Positions 10,913-23,330 are shown, numbered from the stretch's first letter. The stretch is DNA of 64,000 bases from Sisyra terminalis (GCA_958496175.1 OY292277.1:40931050-40995049); one strand, 5' to 3'. Program-made: numbers and translations. The notes: a model not told the origin generated them from the letters alone.

Positions 10913-13900
10913 TTGTATTAAAAGGACAGAAATATAACATGGATCTAATAACTTATATTGCAATGACATTAAGATTTAAATGTCTCTATCACTTTAATGC
11001 CATTTAGCTGAAGAAAAAATATCAAACAATTTCAAAACCGAAATAGTCCTTAGAACCATTATTTCAAAAAATTACTCTTTCCAAAATATTTGTTATAAAT
11101 TTTTGAATTTTTAATCAAATTGGTAGAAGTATTGAAAAAATGTTAACCTCTCGAGCTTTATCATTGCTGTAGCAGTTTCTCCACTTACCTTATAGGACAT
11201 TTTCAAACTAATGTTTTCTTTATTTCATATAATTTATTAATTATGTTAAATTTCAAAGCATGTCGTTGATCTCAAGTTCATCAAACTTGTAAAAACGAGC
11301 TTTTTATAACATCTTTTGAAAGTTTTATAAAAAAGCTTATTTTTTAGTTCCTTCAATAACCTCTCAGACAACACATATGGTTTTGTTGCAAAAATATTTT
11401 TTCGCACCAAAAAATTGAGCAGTGATAAATTTTCTATTAAAAACAAGCAAAAAAAAACACAAGCAAAAAAATAAGACGCTAAAAAGTTACATTTAAAATT
11501 CTCTTCATTCTCCTCTTCAACGTGAAAAACGAGACTAATAAATTTTTCAGTGTTTCCAGATCGACATTGGCAAACGCTATATTTTCTTGTCAATTATATC
11601 ACAACAAAACTGGTAATATGTGACTTGTAATTATTTTTTTAAAACTGTTTTTCCTAAATGAAAATTATGTTCTTTAAAAATTATTTATTGAAGTATTTTG
11701 CTGTTAGCGGGTGTTTTAGTATGGCTATTTATTTTTCACCGTTACCACATAAAATAAAAACTGAATACGAACTACGTGTTATTTATAATGATATGGGTCT
11801 TAGGAGTCTAATAAATTAAATATTTTTGTCTTTCACGTGGAAAAATACAAAGGAATTCACGTATAGTATCAAAAATATTGTTGGTAAAAAAGTTAGGGTG
11901 AATACATTTGGAGTTTATTTGATCAGCTCTTCAGAGCGTCTCACGTTTCATTTAATATCTCCCACTTGGGATGTAAACTTGCGAATACATTTGAAAATTG
12001 TTTTAATAAAAAATATCTAATTGTGTCCTTTTATTTGCTGCTGGGTAAAAATATTGAATATTTTATTTTTGGCATTCGCTTTATAGTAGTAAATTATGGA
12101 GTTCAATATTCATTAACCTTTTGTTGTATTAAAATAAATAGAGTGGAAACTATACAATTGGGGTATCAAGGGATCTAGCATTTTTTATCACTTGTAAAGG
12201 CTTTTCTTTTACCCAGTGTTCTAAAAAGGGAGGTTTAAAATGACAGTTGTCTTATTTATAAGACAAGTTGAAATATCCGTTTCCCATTGAAATAAGTAGA
12301 AATATTGATACAAAACAAACAAGTACCATAAAGTTAGAATATTTATAAGCAAACGAGACATTTTTTATATAACCCTGATAAATTGTCATGCTTTTTCAGG
12401 TTTTTAATTTATAAAATTCCAATTATAGAGGTAGATATTGAAAAAACCAAAGAAACCAAAATTTAATTGGAAAAAATTGTAAATTTCCTGTTACAGAGTA
12501 AACTTAAATCTTTTAAGACAAAAGTACCGGGACCTCATCTTACAATTCCTCAATTACAGGAAGTTTTCATATATCTAGTACCTTGCACTACTTAGGTTTC
12601 ACTGAACTAAAAAAATCATCTTGTCCCATGAATTTTAAAACCAAAATATATTTCACATACTCTATAGCGATCTCTTAAGAAACTAATAGAAAAGCCGACT
12701 AAATATGATGCCAAGGTATTATATGACTAGAGGGAACGTGGTTCATAAACTCCATGTTAAATTTAAACTGTCATTTCCTCTTAATTTACAAGGTGTTCCT
12801 TCCCCTTCCACATTATAATTATACAAAATAAAGTAAAACGGAATAGTTCTAACATCGGTCACGAAAGAGAGCTGATTTAAAAAAAAATGCAATGAATAGG
12901 GAACTCAATAGCAATTATTATACTTTTAGTAGATTAATGCCCAGGTTCATTCTAGTCATTCTAGACATACATCCTCCGTGATTACAGGCCTATTGTTCTA
13001 AGAATTTAATATATAATTGTACAGCTTAATCTTCTTAACTGATCTTTGCATATGTGTTTATCCAGAAGTTGAGTGCCAAAATTTACGTGGATGTATTACC
13101 GAATTCTAAATGCATTATGTATAGATAAAATGCGAGATGAAGAAGTTACTACTATGAATATCATAAAAACTAATACTTTCCGTGAAGAATAGAAAGCTTT
13201 TGTGGGAACCTTAACCATATGTTTCAATTGTAGAAGACCTTCAGGAAGAAATAAATCTTACTGGTCAATCTACGTGTTAGGTTAAACAAACGCTCGAAAG
13301 CACTAGAAATCTTTTCCGTGCTACAGTGATCATGAGACAAATATAACTTAAATCAATACAATACCTTATCAAAATTATAAAAAAATTATTTTGAATCATT
13401 ACTATAAATAAGAATATCCAAAAAAAATTCAAAGATTTTCAAATTATTATCAAATGCTTACAGAATACTTATAATTTTTTTCCTTAAAAGGAAATTTTTT
13501 CAAGCCATTCTAAATTGGTATCAGAGAATAAAGTGTTCTCACACTTATCCATGAAAAAATCTTTTACTTGATCATTAAAGTACTAATAAAATAGATTCCG
13601 TTTAGATGAGTATTTTATGACCTGAAAGATAAAATGTGAAAAGAACCAAAAAGTTGAATTTTTATAGTCACGTTAATTATTTATCGTAAGTAAAGATAAC
13701 AATTAAATTGAACTCTAGGTTTCAAAAAATTGCTTCTATACAGTTCAATTTTTGAAGATTTTCAGCACTTGTAACTTGATACGCTTAAGATACAAAAGCA
13801 ATAAAAAATTTCTATTTTTGTGAGGCAAAAAAATTAGTTGATTTTATCACTCGTTATAGCTGAAGATAAAAAATGGCGGTTGCGCAATGAAGTTAGTAGC

Positions 13901-14960
13901 TCTGGAAGAGATTAACATTTATTTACGAATAATTATTCCAAAACCAGTAAAGTAAGGACAAAACACAAAATTTTATATTTTAAATATAACACTTAATGAA
14001 TTTCTTTTTTTTTGGATTCTAAATACTTGATGTTTTATTTTAATCTTCGTAGAACGTTTCGCTACTTTCGTAGCTTACGAAAGTAGCTAAAGAAAAAAGC
14101 TACGTAGCTTTTATCGTTAAATTAGATTTGACTTAATTAAAAATTAAGATTTTTTATGGTTTGGTTGCTTCTTTGTTCACTAAAGATGGACAATTCATTA
14201 TTTAAATTAAACAAATATTCTAATGGGGAAAATATTAAAATGTTAAAGAATTTATTGTAATTATCTGTAAAAGAATTTATTATAATTCTCTGTAAAATAA
14301 TTAGAACTGTAACTTTGGTAACACTGATTGTATCTGATGCACAAATTATGTATAATAAATTAGAAAGGACAATCTAAAGACGTTTATATTGTGTAGCTGC
14401 AGAAAAGTAGAGAAAACGGATTGGACGCATTGGGTTAAAGCTGTTTCCCATTTATTAGTTTGCTGTTCAGAAAGTATCCTCGTCAACTTGTTCTAAGGAG
14501 ACTCATAAATATATGAGTGACCAAGTTAGGCGAACACAATCTTGCATCATTCATTAAGTTTCAAATCCTTTGTTCCTTAAAATATCGTCAAATCTTCGTC
14601 ATATCCTTGAGCATATAAGGCTTAAATCAGAATAACGAATATTTTCCCAATAGAATTTGAATAACAAGCGTTAATTTCGGAAATTAACGTTTCCAAATTA
14701 AAACTATTGAATAGAATCAACAAGGAAAAAAATAATCATCTTTGTAGCGATTTAGGAAGAAATATTTCCTTGTTCAGTCATATTTGGCAAAAAACTGGCT
14801 CTTATTGAATGATCTGGAAGAAAACTGGAAAATTTCAAGTTGAAACGAAAAAGATGAATTAAAATACTTAATAAGGGAAAGAATTATCTACTGAAATATA
14901 CTTAATTTCATCGACACGTAATTTATATCAAAATTTGCGCAAGCTTAGGTATTTTTTTAG
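10913..14960. other. Long AT-rich stretch; one short hairpin and one short tandem duplication
   Basis: No gene found. A perfect hairpin with 12-bp arms (gctactttcgta) lies at 14061-14087. A 26-bp unit is duplicated at 14244-14295 (tttattgtaattatctgtaa against tttattataattctctgtaa). A 115-codon minus-strand frame at 11246-11593 has low-complexity composition and is not accepted as a gene. Confidence 0.5.
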
Positions 14961-15078
14961 TAATTATTTACCGTCGCTTTTTAACTACGAAGGTCTTTAA
15001 CGACTCTAGGGTTGATAAGAATCAGTAATCGAGAAATATTAAAAATTTGTTCGATACAAAGATCGACCCCAACTCCTA

Positions 15079-15467
15079 ACAGAAAGATAATATATGAGGT
15101 ATTCCAATCCAAAGTATGATGGGAAATATATCAAGGTGAAGCGCCGCCATAAGTGTGTTTAGAGTACTAACTTAGATAGTTAGCATAAAAGCAAGGTTAA
15201 TAAAATACACAGGTGGCCTCATGGTGGCTACGTGACGTAACCAGAAGAAATTCGTACATATCTTCAGACTGATTCAATTTTAAAATTCTTCGTATGACGT
15301 CATTTGTTTTTCTAATGGAGCAACCTGTGTAATTTACAAACCTTGGCATAAAAGTACATAGTTTCGATTAGTTAGTGTTCTGGAAACCCTTGTGGTGGCG
15401 CCACATCTTAATACATTCCCCATCATACATTGCAGGATTGGAATACCTTCTTTTGTATTACCTTTCC
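15079..15467. mobile_element. Tc1/mariner-type MITE inside SINE copy B
   Basis: Long inverted ends: ggtattccaatccaaagtat on the left against ggtattccaatcctgcaatg in the reverse complement of the right. Similarity continues for about 100 bp (gcgccgccataag against gcgccaccacaag). TA at 15077-15078 and 15468-15469 is consistent with a TA target duplication, because excision at these points restores the SINE sequence. Without its own insertion the element is about 226 bp. It has no coding capacity. Confidence 0.8.
15192..15345 (-). mobile_element. 154-bp MITE with 9-bp target duplication, copy 1
   Basis: Begins caaggttaataaaatacaca and ends with the inverted form, aattacaaaccttg-like (acaggtt...aaccttg). 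It is flanked on both sides by the 9-mer gcataaaag (15183-15191 and 15346-15354). A second copy lies at 17818-17975 in the opposite orientation with a different 9-bp duplication. Nine-base duplications are typical of Mutator-like (MULE) elements. The interior carries a TGACGTCA octamer at 15295-15302. Non-coding. Confidence 0.85.
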
Positions 15468-15512
15468 TACTAGTTTTGAAGCGGTCACCTTGACCACTTA
15501 GCCACCAGTAGG

Positions 15513-17765
15513 ATTACAGGTATTTGTTTCTAGTATTTTTATCCAAACTAAAAAAAGAGATAAACTTTAATATTAATGAATATGCAAAAAAATGCAACTC
15601 CAATCAATGTCAAATACAGCAGCAGTACCGTTTTGTTAAGGATGAAATTCATATTGAGTCAAAAATTTGTGTTTCCAAAGAATTAATAATAATTTAATGA
15701 AAAACTAATATTCATAATCGCAAATAACCAATTAACACACCAATATAGAAACAAAAACTATAATTTCAATATGAATATATTTATGATCCATATTTGATGT
15801 TGTCTTCAAAGAGATATTGACTTTAATTTTATCTTAATGTCACATTTTCTAGTAAATATCTTTGAAATACTTTTTGCAGTTAAATTCTTTTATTTTTTGT
15901 CAGAATTGAAAAAAAAATGAAAAACCAGTTGAACTATACAGATAATAATTTTCTTTATATGTTATGATTTATTTATAATATTAAAACCAAGAAATAAAAA
16001 CTCTACTTTGTTAATTTTAGCAAGTGGTAGTCATAAGATATATATATTTTGCAGTAATTTAAGAGACGTGTTTTACGAATCTTTGAATTTAAAATTGTAT
16101 TTGAAAAGCAATGACGTCAAAGACATGACCTCTAACGACTGTATCAAGCGTCTAATTCAATAAATAATTAAATATGCGCCATTATGAAGAAACTAGCGCG
16201 AAGCATCTACCGTGGTGATTAATTTAATTAGAACCGTGTAACATTATTCTCTTCGCAAATGAATAAAGAAAACTCATAACTTTGAAAAAACCTTAGTTTG
16301 TTTACTGTCAACTTCAATCAAGTAGAGGAACTAAAAAAAAAATAAACAAAAATGTAGACAGTTTTTTAATATATTCCAAACATTAAACTTTATTTGTTTA
16401 AATTTATTATGTGTTTGCAAATTGTTTATTTGATTTGAAAATAAATCTGAGTAACGTTACGTATGTAAGTTCAAGGATACAAGATCCGGGAGTTATAGGG
16501 GAAGTTGGACTATCCCAATTGAAAAGCTCTTGACTGTCCATCCCCACTGAAAGCACATATGGAACATCCTTTTAGGGATTGGGAAATGTAATGACGTCAC
16601 AACGGTTACTCAAGCTACGTCCATCTGAAGTATAACGACCGAAGTAGGTAGCAAATATCCGAACCATCAAGCTTTTACGATTTGTCTGCATCATTGCAAG
16701 CGCAATGGAAGCTTTAGATCTGAGCTTTCAGTATGTGTAATGAAATTATAACAGAGTCATAAAGAAGTTAATGGTTGAAAAGTTGTTCAACAGATGGCGT
16801 AACTATTTCAGTTTGTAATTTGCAGTGCGGCTTTTATAAATAAGATACAAAATTTAAAATCGATTTTGTTATTGTTTTGATAAAACTATCCACATTGATA
16901 AATATCACCCTGTTTTGGTTAAATTTTAAATTTATTGTGATACTTTTCAGGAAAGTTATTTTTAAGTCACAAATTAAAAGTTTTTCCTTGCATTCGTAGA
17001 CAAACCTCGTTAATGAACTTTGAAATATAATCTCAAATAACATTTTTCGTTTCTTGATAACAAAAGACGCAGCTATTGTTCAAAAGTAAACAGATGTTAC
17101 AAATATGGCATGAAATATAATAATTTAAAGACTTTGACGTAGATAAACGTAGATTAAAAGTAAACAAAAGTAAAGTTACACGAAACAATGTGAAACGGAC
17201 AATGAAAAAGCACTTGCTTGCTCGCTTACATTTTGCTGCAGTAGTACACTAACTTTAATTTAATGAAGCAGACAATTTTCCCTTGCAAATAAGATAGAGA
17301 ATTCGGAAAATATTTTAATGAATTCGGTTGCGACGAATTTGCAAGGTTTGTGCGCGGTTACAAATAGAAAGCCGTTTCAAGGTGGTTTATTTATGTTCAT
17401 ATCTGTAAAATTAGTACCTTGTACGTCATAAAAATTAAAGTTCACAAGGGAAATTTGTTCAGAGCTTTTCTAAACAAATTATGGCATATATTAATTTATA
17501 AGTGATATGTTTTCCTCTTTTCTTGATTAATTTCAACTTTATTTGCATAATTGATATGAAATACGTTTTGTATAAATTACACATTTTAATTTTGATTACA
17601 TTATTATGGACGTCACTTAAATTTTAAGAACGCATGTTTGGTCTTGCCGAATGTAACGTTAATGAAACTTGGCATATTTGTTTTCGAGTTCGTAAATATT
17701 TGAAAAGAATTATATTTTGATTTCCTTATGAAAAAAGCTTTTAAATATCAAAATGCTATTACGCC
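15513..17765. other. Intergenic stretch, nothing identified
   Basis: AT-rich. The patch 16480-16720 is less AT-rich and, like 16112-16119, contains a TGACGTCA octamer (16592-16599), but it shows no frame and no inverted ends. Confidence 0.5.
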
Positions 17766-18095
17766 TACTAGTAGCCAAGTGGTCAAGGTGACCATTCCAA
17801 AACTGGTAGGTGTTGGGCAAGGTTTATAAATTACACAGGGTGCCTCATTAGAAAAAAAAAAATGACGTCATACGAAGAATTTTGAAATTTGAATCAGTCT
17901 GAAGATATGTACGAATTTATTCTAGGTACGTCACGTAGCGCATGAGGCCACCTGTGTATTTTATACACACCCTTGGGTGTTGGGTCCAAATCTCACATCA
18001 AACAGATTTTCGATTTTTCACGATTTCCGATTATTTACTATCCTTAGAGTTGCTAAAGACTTTAGACGTAATAAAGCGACAGTAAATAACAATTT
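17766..18095 (+). mobile_element. tRNA-derived SINE, copy C, interrupted
   Basis: The 5' part at 17766-17817 contains tagccaagtggtcaaggtga, the best A box of the family. The rest resumes at 17976-17984 with a repeated 9-mer and continues gtccaaatctcac (a degraded B box) to the tail agcgacagtaaataacaatt. The interruption is the 158-bp MITE. Confidence 0.85.
17818..17975 (+). mobile_element. 158-bp MITE with 9-bp target duplication, copy 2
   Basis: Begins caaggtttataaattacaca and ends tgtgtattttatacacaccc followed by ttg, an inverted match. It is flanked by ggtgttggg at 17809-17817 and 17976-17984. Relative to the copy at 15192-15345 it is inverted, with recognisable shared internal blocks: tgacgtcatacgaagaattt, tcagtctgaagatatgtacg, and the cgtcacgta pairing. 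The TGACGTCA octamer is retained (17863-17870). Non-coding. Confidence 0.87.
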
Positions 18096-18104
18096 AACCA
18101 TAAC

Positions 18105-18475
18105 AAACTGGATGACAAGAAAAAAGTTTCTGCAAAATTTGACATCCAAGATGATATTTTACAAGGTAATGCCCAAAACCAATATGATCATAAGGAGTCC
18201 AATTCTGAAATGTGGCAAAGCCCACCAACGTTGAAGTGATCAGAAAATGCCAAAGTAAAATATTTCTATAATTTCTTGAAGCTGGTCGATATATAAAGAA
18301 TGGCATGATTCAGCGGGACCTAAACCCCGAAAATATCATTCAATTCATAAGGGATCTCACATTTCGGTATGTAAAAAGAGTGGAAGAACACCCAAACAAG
18401 TTGACCCTGAAAACATTAAATAACCCCTCCCTTCCTACAGAAGACTAAAAAGAGGTCACATTAATGCTGTAATCT
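18105..18475 (+). pseudogene. Jockey-type RT C-terminal relic
   Basis: On the + strand, fragments equivalent to YKVMPK-PI-S-GVQF, NVAKPTNVEVIRKCQSKIF, AGRYIKNGMIQRDLN and EEHPNKLTL follow the order of the C-terminal domain of Jockey-type reverse transcriptases (YK..L.PIW.YG.Q.WG, ..S..I..AP.Y..N..I..DL, HPN...L). Three stops sit where the family has aromatic residues: TGA at two Trp positions and TAA at the Tyr. A frame shift is also present. It starts about 10 bases after the end of SINE copy C. Inactive and old. Confidence 0.7.
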
Positions 18476-18526
18476 AATGAATTTTAACAAATTTTGGTGA
18501 ATCTGTTGTATAGTTTTAAATTTTAT

Positions 18527-19075
18527 TTATTGTTTTGAGTTTATCGAGCTCGACTTTATATCTGATTCTTGAAGGTTTAAGTGCTTCGTTTGATGACTGT
18601 ATTCAAAATCTTTTGCTGACTTCTTGTCTATGAATCTGCATGCTGGATGTCCTTCTTGGGCTTGGGCTTTTGTTATGAAATTTAGCAAAAGTTGTTTTCT
18701 CCTTAGATAAAGTGGCATTTCCACAGTTTCTACGAGAATGTTGTTAATTGGGCTGGTTCTGTATGCCTCTAGGTTAACTATAAGGGTTGAATTATAAATG
18801 TATTCCAATTCTTTAAGTCTGTGTCCTGCTGCAGTGTCATACAGGCTTGCTTCATAATCCATTTTTGATATAATTATCGCCAGATATGTTAAGTGTATTG
18901 AGTACTTATCGGCTCCCCGTTTTGTTGACAATATTACTTTAAGTAGGTTGATTCTATTCCTGCATTCACTCACCAAATTTTTGGTGTACCTTCCATGTTA
19001 TTCTTTCGTCAAAATACAATCCTAGTATTTCGATCCCTACTATTTGTTTGATTCTTTTTATATAGTATGTTTAGT
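18527..19075 (-). pseudogene. Non-LTR retrotransposon RT C-terminal relic
   Basis: A 149-codon minus-strand frame (18976-18527) contains INLLKVILSTKRGAD, YLAIIISKMDYEASLYDTAA, EAYRTSPINNILVETVEMPL and YLRRKQLLLNF. These match the RT thumb/connection region of non-LTR elements, especially those of the I/R1-like groups where E.G/E.PL..RR leads towards an RNase H domain. Upstream, to about 19075, a frameshifted segment reads IEILGLYFDERITWKVH, the preceding motif. The catalytic domain is lost. It faces the + strand relic at 18105-18475 tail to tail. Confidence 0.75.
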
Positions 19076-21674
19076 TGTTAAGATTTTTGCTACAATTATT
19101 TCCTCGTGACGATGGTCAGAGAAATGTAAATGTTTTGTTTTTTTGTTTAGTTGGACTATGGTAGATCAGGGACACTGCGGGTTCAATAAACCCTTTCTAT
19201 AATTCCTACTAAATAAAATAAAAAGTTATACAAAAAACGTAGATTTTAGGTTCCCTAAACAGCTGAAGTAAGAATACTTGATAGATGAGGTACAACATTA
19301 AGAAGAATTTTGAAATTTTGATTAGGTTTTTAGAGAGTGTTATGAATGATTTTGATATAACTCTTTCCATGTTACCCCATTAAAATAAACATTTAATAAA
19401 TTGACTATTTAAAGAAAATGGAGTTACAGTCATTTGTTTTGCCCTTGTAAAGAAGAGGGTAGTGCTTATAGGATTGTGATTTATAGTATAGACAATCTTC
19501 GGTATAAGTCTTTCCTTTTAAAAAAAACATTTAATAGATAAATTATTGAGGGAAAAGAGGGACAAAATAATTTTTTCTTCGTAAACAGGAAATAACGCTC
19601 ATATGCTAGTATCTTACGGTATAGGCAATCACTTCCCTGCTTTTCCTTTTGTTGAAACCTTGAACTTTCCATGAAGCTAACTTGACTAGTCATAGTTTCT
19701 GATGTACAATGGAATTTTTTTAGTCATTCTTATGAATATATTCTGGAAACCCAGTAATCTTTTCATATATAGGAAAACAATTTTTCATCGAAAAAAGTTT
19801 CTTGATATTTCAAAACTAAAAATATTATATTAATAAAACGCTTATAAATTTATAATTTGAACTCCAATTATGGATGCCAGACTCCAAAGAATAAAAAATA
19901 TACAAAGCTGAGTGTCACGAAAATTTACTGGAAAATTGTTAAACAATCTTTATTATTATTTTTTTCACTATGCTATTAACTCGTGAACTGTCGTTTGAAG
20001 AATATTTTTTATATCACAATCTTTTGGAAATTTATTGATATGAATATATTCATAACGACATATAAATAAAACTTAAAAAAAAATTAAAAAGCGTAATTCT
20101 CACTACTTCCATTGAATATTTACTTCGATGTCTACACCCAATTTTCAAGATGAAACTTAAAATGGCCACTTATTTTACTTTAGTGAACCGAAATAAACAT
20201 TTTTTCATTTTCTTTTAAAAAACCATATATTTTGAAAGTATATTATCATAATATTTATGGATCCTTAATAAAATATTCATAAAACCAATTTCTAAGCCAA
20301 AATTTAAAATTACAACCCTGAGTTTGTATTTTTATAATACAGTTACTCTTCATTATATATAAATATTTATTAAATCATTGAAGTATACTCCTTTTAGTAA
20401 GTAGAAATTTATTATTGCGAATTTTTTACCAAACTAATTCATATTATACGATTGATGATTTATAACTCACGTTAAAAAATACAACCTAGATTCTTCATAC
20501 TGCTTTTTTATTTGCGCAAAGGACGTATAGTTTTGAACTTATAAATTAATGATTAATGTTTGCACAGTGATTTATGAAATGAAACTTTTACCACAGAAAA
20601 AATACTCTGGGACAATTATTTGCAAAACAAACAAAAAAGCTGATATAGAGGTTAATGTAAGGGTAGTTAACGGGAAAGTATTTTAATTTTTAATTGGTAC
20701 TCAGTGGTTTAGAAAGTGCTTTGTTATCTATTTTTGTTATATTTACATTTTATCACGTAAGGTTGAGTAATAATGAGTAATATTACACATGTAATTCGAT
20801 TTAGCAATTTGCTATATTTATCGTTTGATTATTGTCCTCAATACAGCTTTAATTGACTTTATAATTCCGTTCCCATATAATAATTGATGTAGCCTCTGCT
20901 GCCAAGAGCACTTTAAATTCAACCTTGAGTCTCAACATATGGAAAGCTTCCACCCCAACCCCAATTCGATCAGTAATGTATTCATTAAGATCACTCAAAC
21001 TGAAGCCTTCCTACTATCTAGAGTCATCCAAACGTAATTTACTCTTCTCTTTTGTCCTATATACAAAGTGAATGTTGAACATTATTAAGAAATTTATATT
21101 GACATCTTTTCAAAATGTAAAAACTTGAACAACTTTGCTTTATAAGCAATAAAAATTATAATAAAAATGGAGAGACGAGGGAAAATGAATATGCTTGAGT
21201 ATAACAAATTTTGTTCATTTGATACAAGTGGAATGTTTGGAATAAGTAATTTCCAAGTGTCGTGTAGAATGTCGATTTCTGTAATTATTCTGTAACGAAG
21301 GCAAAAAAAAAAGATAGAAATTATTCGCTTCAAATACGCCTTCGAAAGCTCACTTTAATGCGTTTTGTGCAAATAAAAGGGATTTTAATTGTATTTATTT
21401 TCTTGATTTATTCTGAATAATAAAATTCAAATTATTAAAGAAGGAGATTTTTCAACTCGAATATAAAAAAGTTTTTTATCAGATTATCAACACAATTTAA
21501 CGTGGAAATTTATTAAACCAAAGTATGACTTTTTAACGACTGAATTAGTACAAAAATAATAAAAACCGTAAATTGATTAATAAAATTTACATAAAGAAGC
21601 ATAATTAATATGAGTTTGAAATTTAAATACCAGAAATGGAATTAATTATTGAGTTTTGCTGGAAAATTGGTCTA
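19076..21674. other. Intergenic stretch, nothing identified
   Basis: AT-rich with no supported gene or repeat. The patch 20880-21060 is less AT-rich but not recognisable. Confidence 0.5.
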
Positions 21675-22400
21675 GGGGAATAAGCATGGGGAATCAGTCC
21701 CGAAAAGATATTTTAATGATTCTTAAAAGTTGCGTAGGCACTAGGGTGATTTTTTTTTTACTTTTTTTGGTTCCATCGTCAAATTTTGTTGGAAATACCA
21801 AAAAAAAAAAATTCCCTGAAAGTTTGAGCCCTTAATATTAATTTTAAGTCCTCGACTAAGACGTGTAAAGATTTCCCATTGAAAATACACGGAAACTCTG
21901 ATTTTTTATTTTTAAATTTCTATATCTCAGCGGCATTTCATGGGATCGCTTTTACCGAAGATGGTTTTTTCTTAGAATTAAACGTTCTACAAAAGTGTCC
22001 ATTGCGATAAAGTCGTAACTCACACCGGTGAGGTAGTACGGGCCACTAAACCTGATTTTTCCATAAAATTCGCGTTTTTTTGCATTTATCTCGTAAATAC
22101 CAAGAGCTACGGAAAAATTATAAATAAAAAACTTGTAGAGAATTTAATTTCCTACAAAAAACTTCGTGTAGACCAAATCGCTATGATCAATATTAAACGA
22201 GATATAAAGCCTTGAATTGATTTTTCTGTGAAATTTTTGTCGATCATTGATTTAAACTTTGAATTGAATATTGATTTAAAAAGGCTTAATATCTCGTTTA
22301 ATATTGATCTTAGCGATTTGGTCCTAGTAGGCACTAATATAATACAGTGATTTTAGAAGTTTCAGATTTCAATATATCAATTAGAGATTTTCTTTATACC
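21675..22400 (+). repeat. Partial copy of the 35-kb long-TIR element, split by a hAT-like insertion
   Basis: Segments 21675-21741 (aataagcatggggaatcagt, then gatattttaatgattctta) and 22335-22400 (ttttagaagtttcag) together align with 35035-35160, the left terminal repeat of the long-TIR element. The two pieces are separated by the 585-bp insertion. No inverted right end was found, so the copy appears truncated or rearranged. Repeat X copy 2 follows downstream in the same order as in the 35-kb element. Confidence 0.65.
21742..22326. mobile_element. hAT-like 585-bp element with 8-bp target duplication
   Basis: Flanked by gtaggcac at 21734-21741 and 22327-22334. Left end tagggtgat, right end ttggtccta (inverted: taggaccaa), giving only a short TIR. 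The right part is a hairpin: cgctatgatcaatattaaac at about 22183 pairs with its inverse at about 22315, with arms of roughly 48 bp (22170-22219 and 22279-22326). Homopolymer-rich interior, no coding capacity. The 8-bp duplication supports hAT-type integration. Confidence 0.7.
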
Positions 22401-23094
22401 AAGTTCTCTATATCAATTAGTTATTGTAAAAAAGAGACAAACAAAAAACATTGTTTTCTTAAAATTTCTTTTATCGATTGATCAAATTTAACTGACTGAA
22501 AATTTTAATTTTAATTAAGGGATGTTAAGGCATTTTTAATAAAAATTTACAACTATATAAGTATATATAATCTAATCAAAAACAATACTTTTTGATTTCT
22601 TTAAACTAGGGAATAATTTTAGTACCGCTATAAAAATATAATTTTTAAGTTACAAACAATCAATAAGGTGATTTTTTTCTATTTTATTTCAGGTTTTCGG
22701 CAAGGTTACTGAACACTAAAAAAAACATAAAAATCACTTTTGCGCTTAATGTCAATTACTTTATGATAAAATTCAAGCTATTAAAATAATCACTTCATAA
22801 TTACTTCAACTTGGAAAATATTAAATATTATTTTTATTTAACTAATTCAAACTCATTGTTGCAATTTTTTTAATTGTTCATTATATAATTGCACTTAATT
22901 AGTAATAAACTCATTTAATTTTTTCACTTACCTTTAACTATAATAATTAAAAGTTTTTTCCAATTAACTTTTAATTTTTACCAATAACAAACTCAATTTT
23001 AATTTTTTGCTGTCAATTCTAAATCATTTTAAAATATAACCGTTTTACTAATTTGATTGAATTAAGTAATTAATTACCTTATAATTTAATGTTT
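22401..23094. other. AT-rich stretch, nothing identified
   Basis: Very low complexity; probably internal sequence of the split repeat, but similarity to the 35-kb copy is too weak to state. Confidence 0.4.
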
Positions 23095-23330
23095 TGATAG
23101 GCCCTGAATGACATTATTGCACAAAACATTGCATACGATAAGTATTCGTGTATGCATACGAAATTGGCTTTGGAAGGTGTGGCTATGCAAAATTTTCAAA
23201 ATTTCAATAATCAAAACAAATGAACATCTTTAAATCAAGCAATCCCATTGGCTAATAGCCTCTTGCATTTAGAAGTATGGGATCTGTTATCATATATCAG
23301 ATATCAGATATGAGTGCATTACGCAAAGCA
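23095..23330 (+). repeat. Dispersed repeat X, copy 2
   Basis: Core tgcaaaattttcaaaatttc, then aacatctttaaatcaagcaa and cccattggctaatagcctct, shared with copies at 7305-7515 (inverted) and 35415-35650. Ends in atatcagatatcagatatga, a short internal duplication. Non-coding. Confidence 0.7.

Larger units (their letters stand above)
14961..15512 (-). mobile_element. tRNA-derived SINE, copy B, interrupted
   Basis: The 3' portion lies at 14961-15078 and the 5' portion with the A box at 15468-15512, on the minus strand. They are separated by a TA-flanked MITE. Removing the MITE and one TA restores the junction cctactagttttgaagcgg, which matches the uninterrupted copy D. The B-box region lies near 15060-15075. 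Confidence 0.8.

Noticed and set aside
11246..11593. 115-codon minus-strand frame
   Set aside because: Low-complexity Phe/Lys/Leu content from A and T runs; no motif and no homologue recognised.
14061..14087. Strong short hairpin that could be a terminator
   Set aside because: There is no gene upstream, and hairpin terminators do not apply to Pol II genes.
19155..19200. tRNA-like fold with a D-arm-like segment and a gggtt/aaccc stem
   Set aside because: There is no room for an anticodon arm, the T loop has five bases instead of seven, and no acceptor stem pairs.
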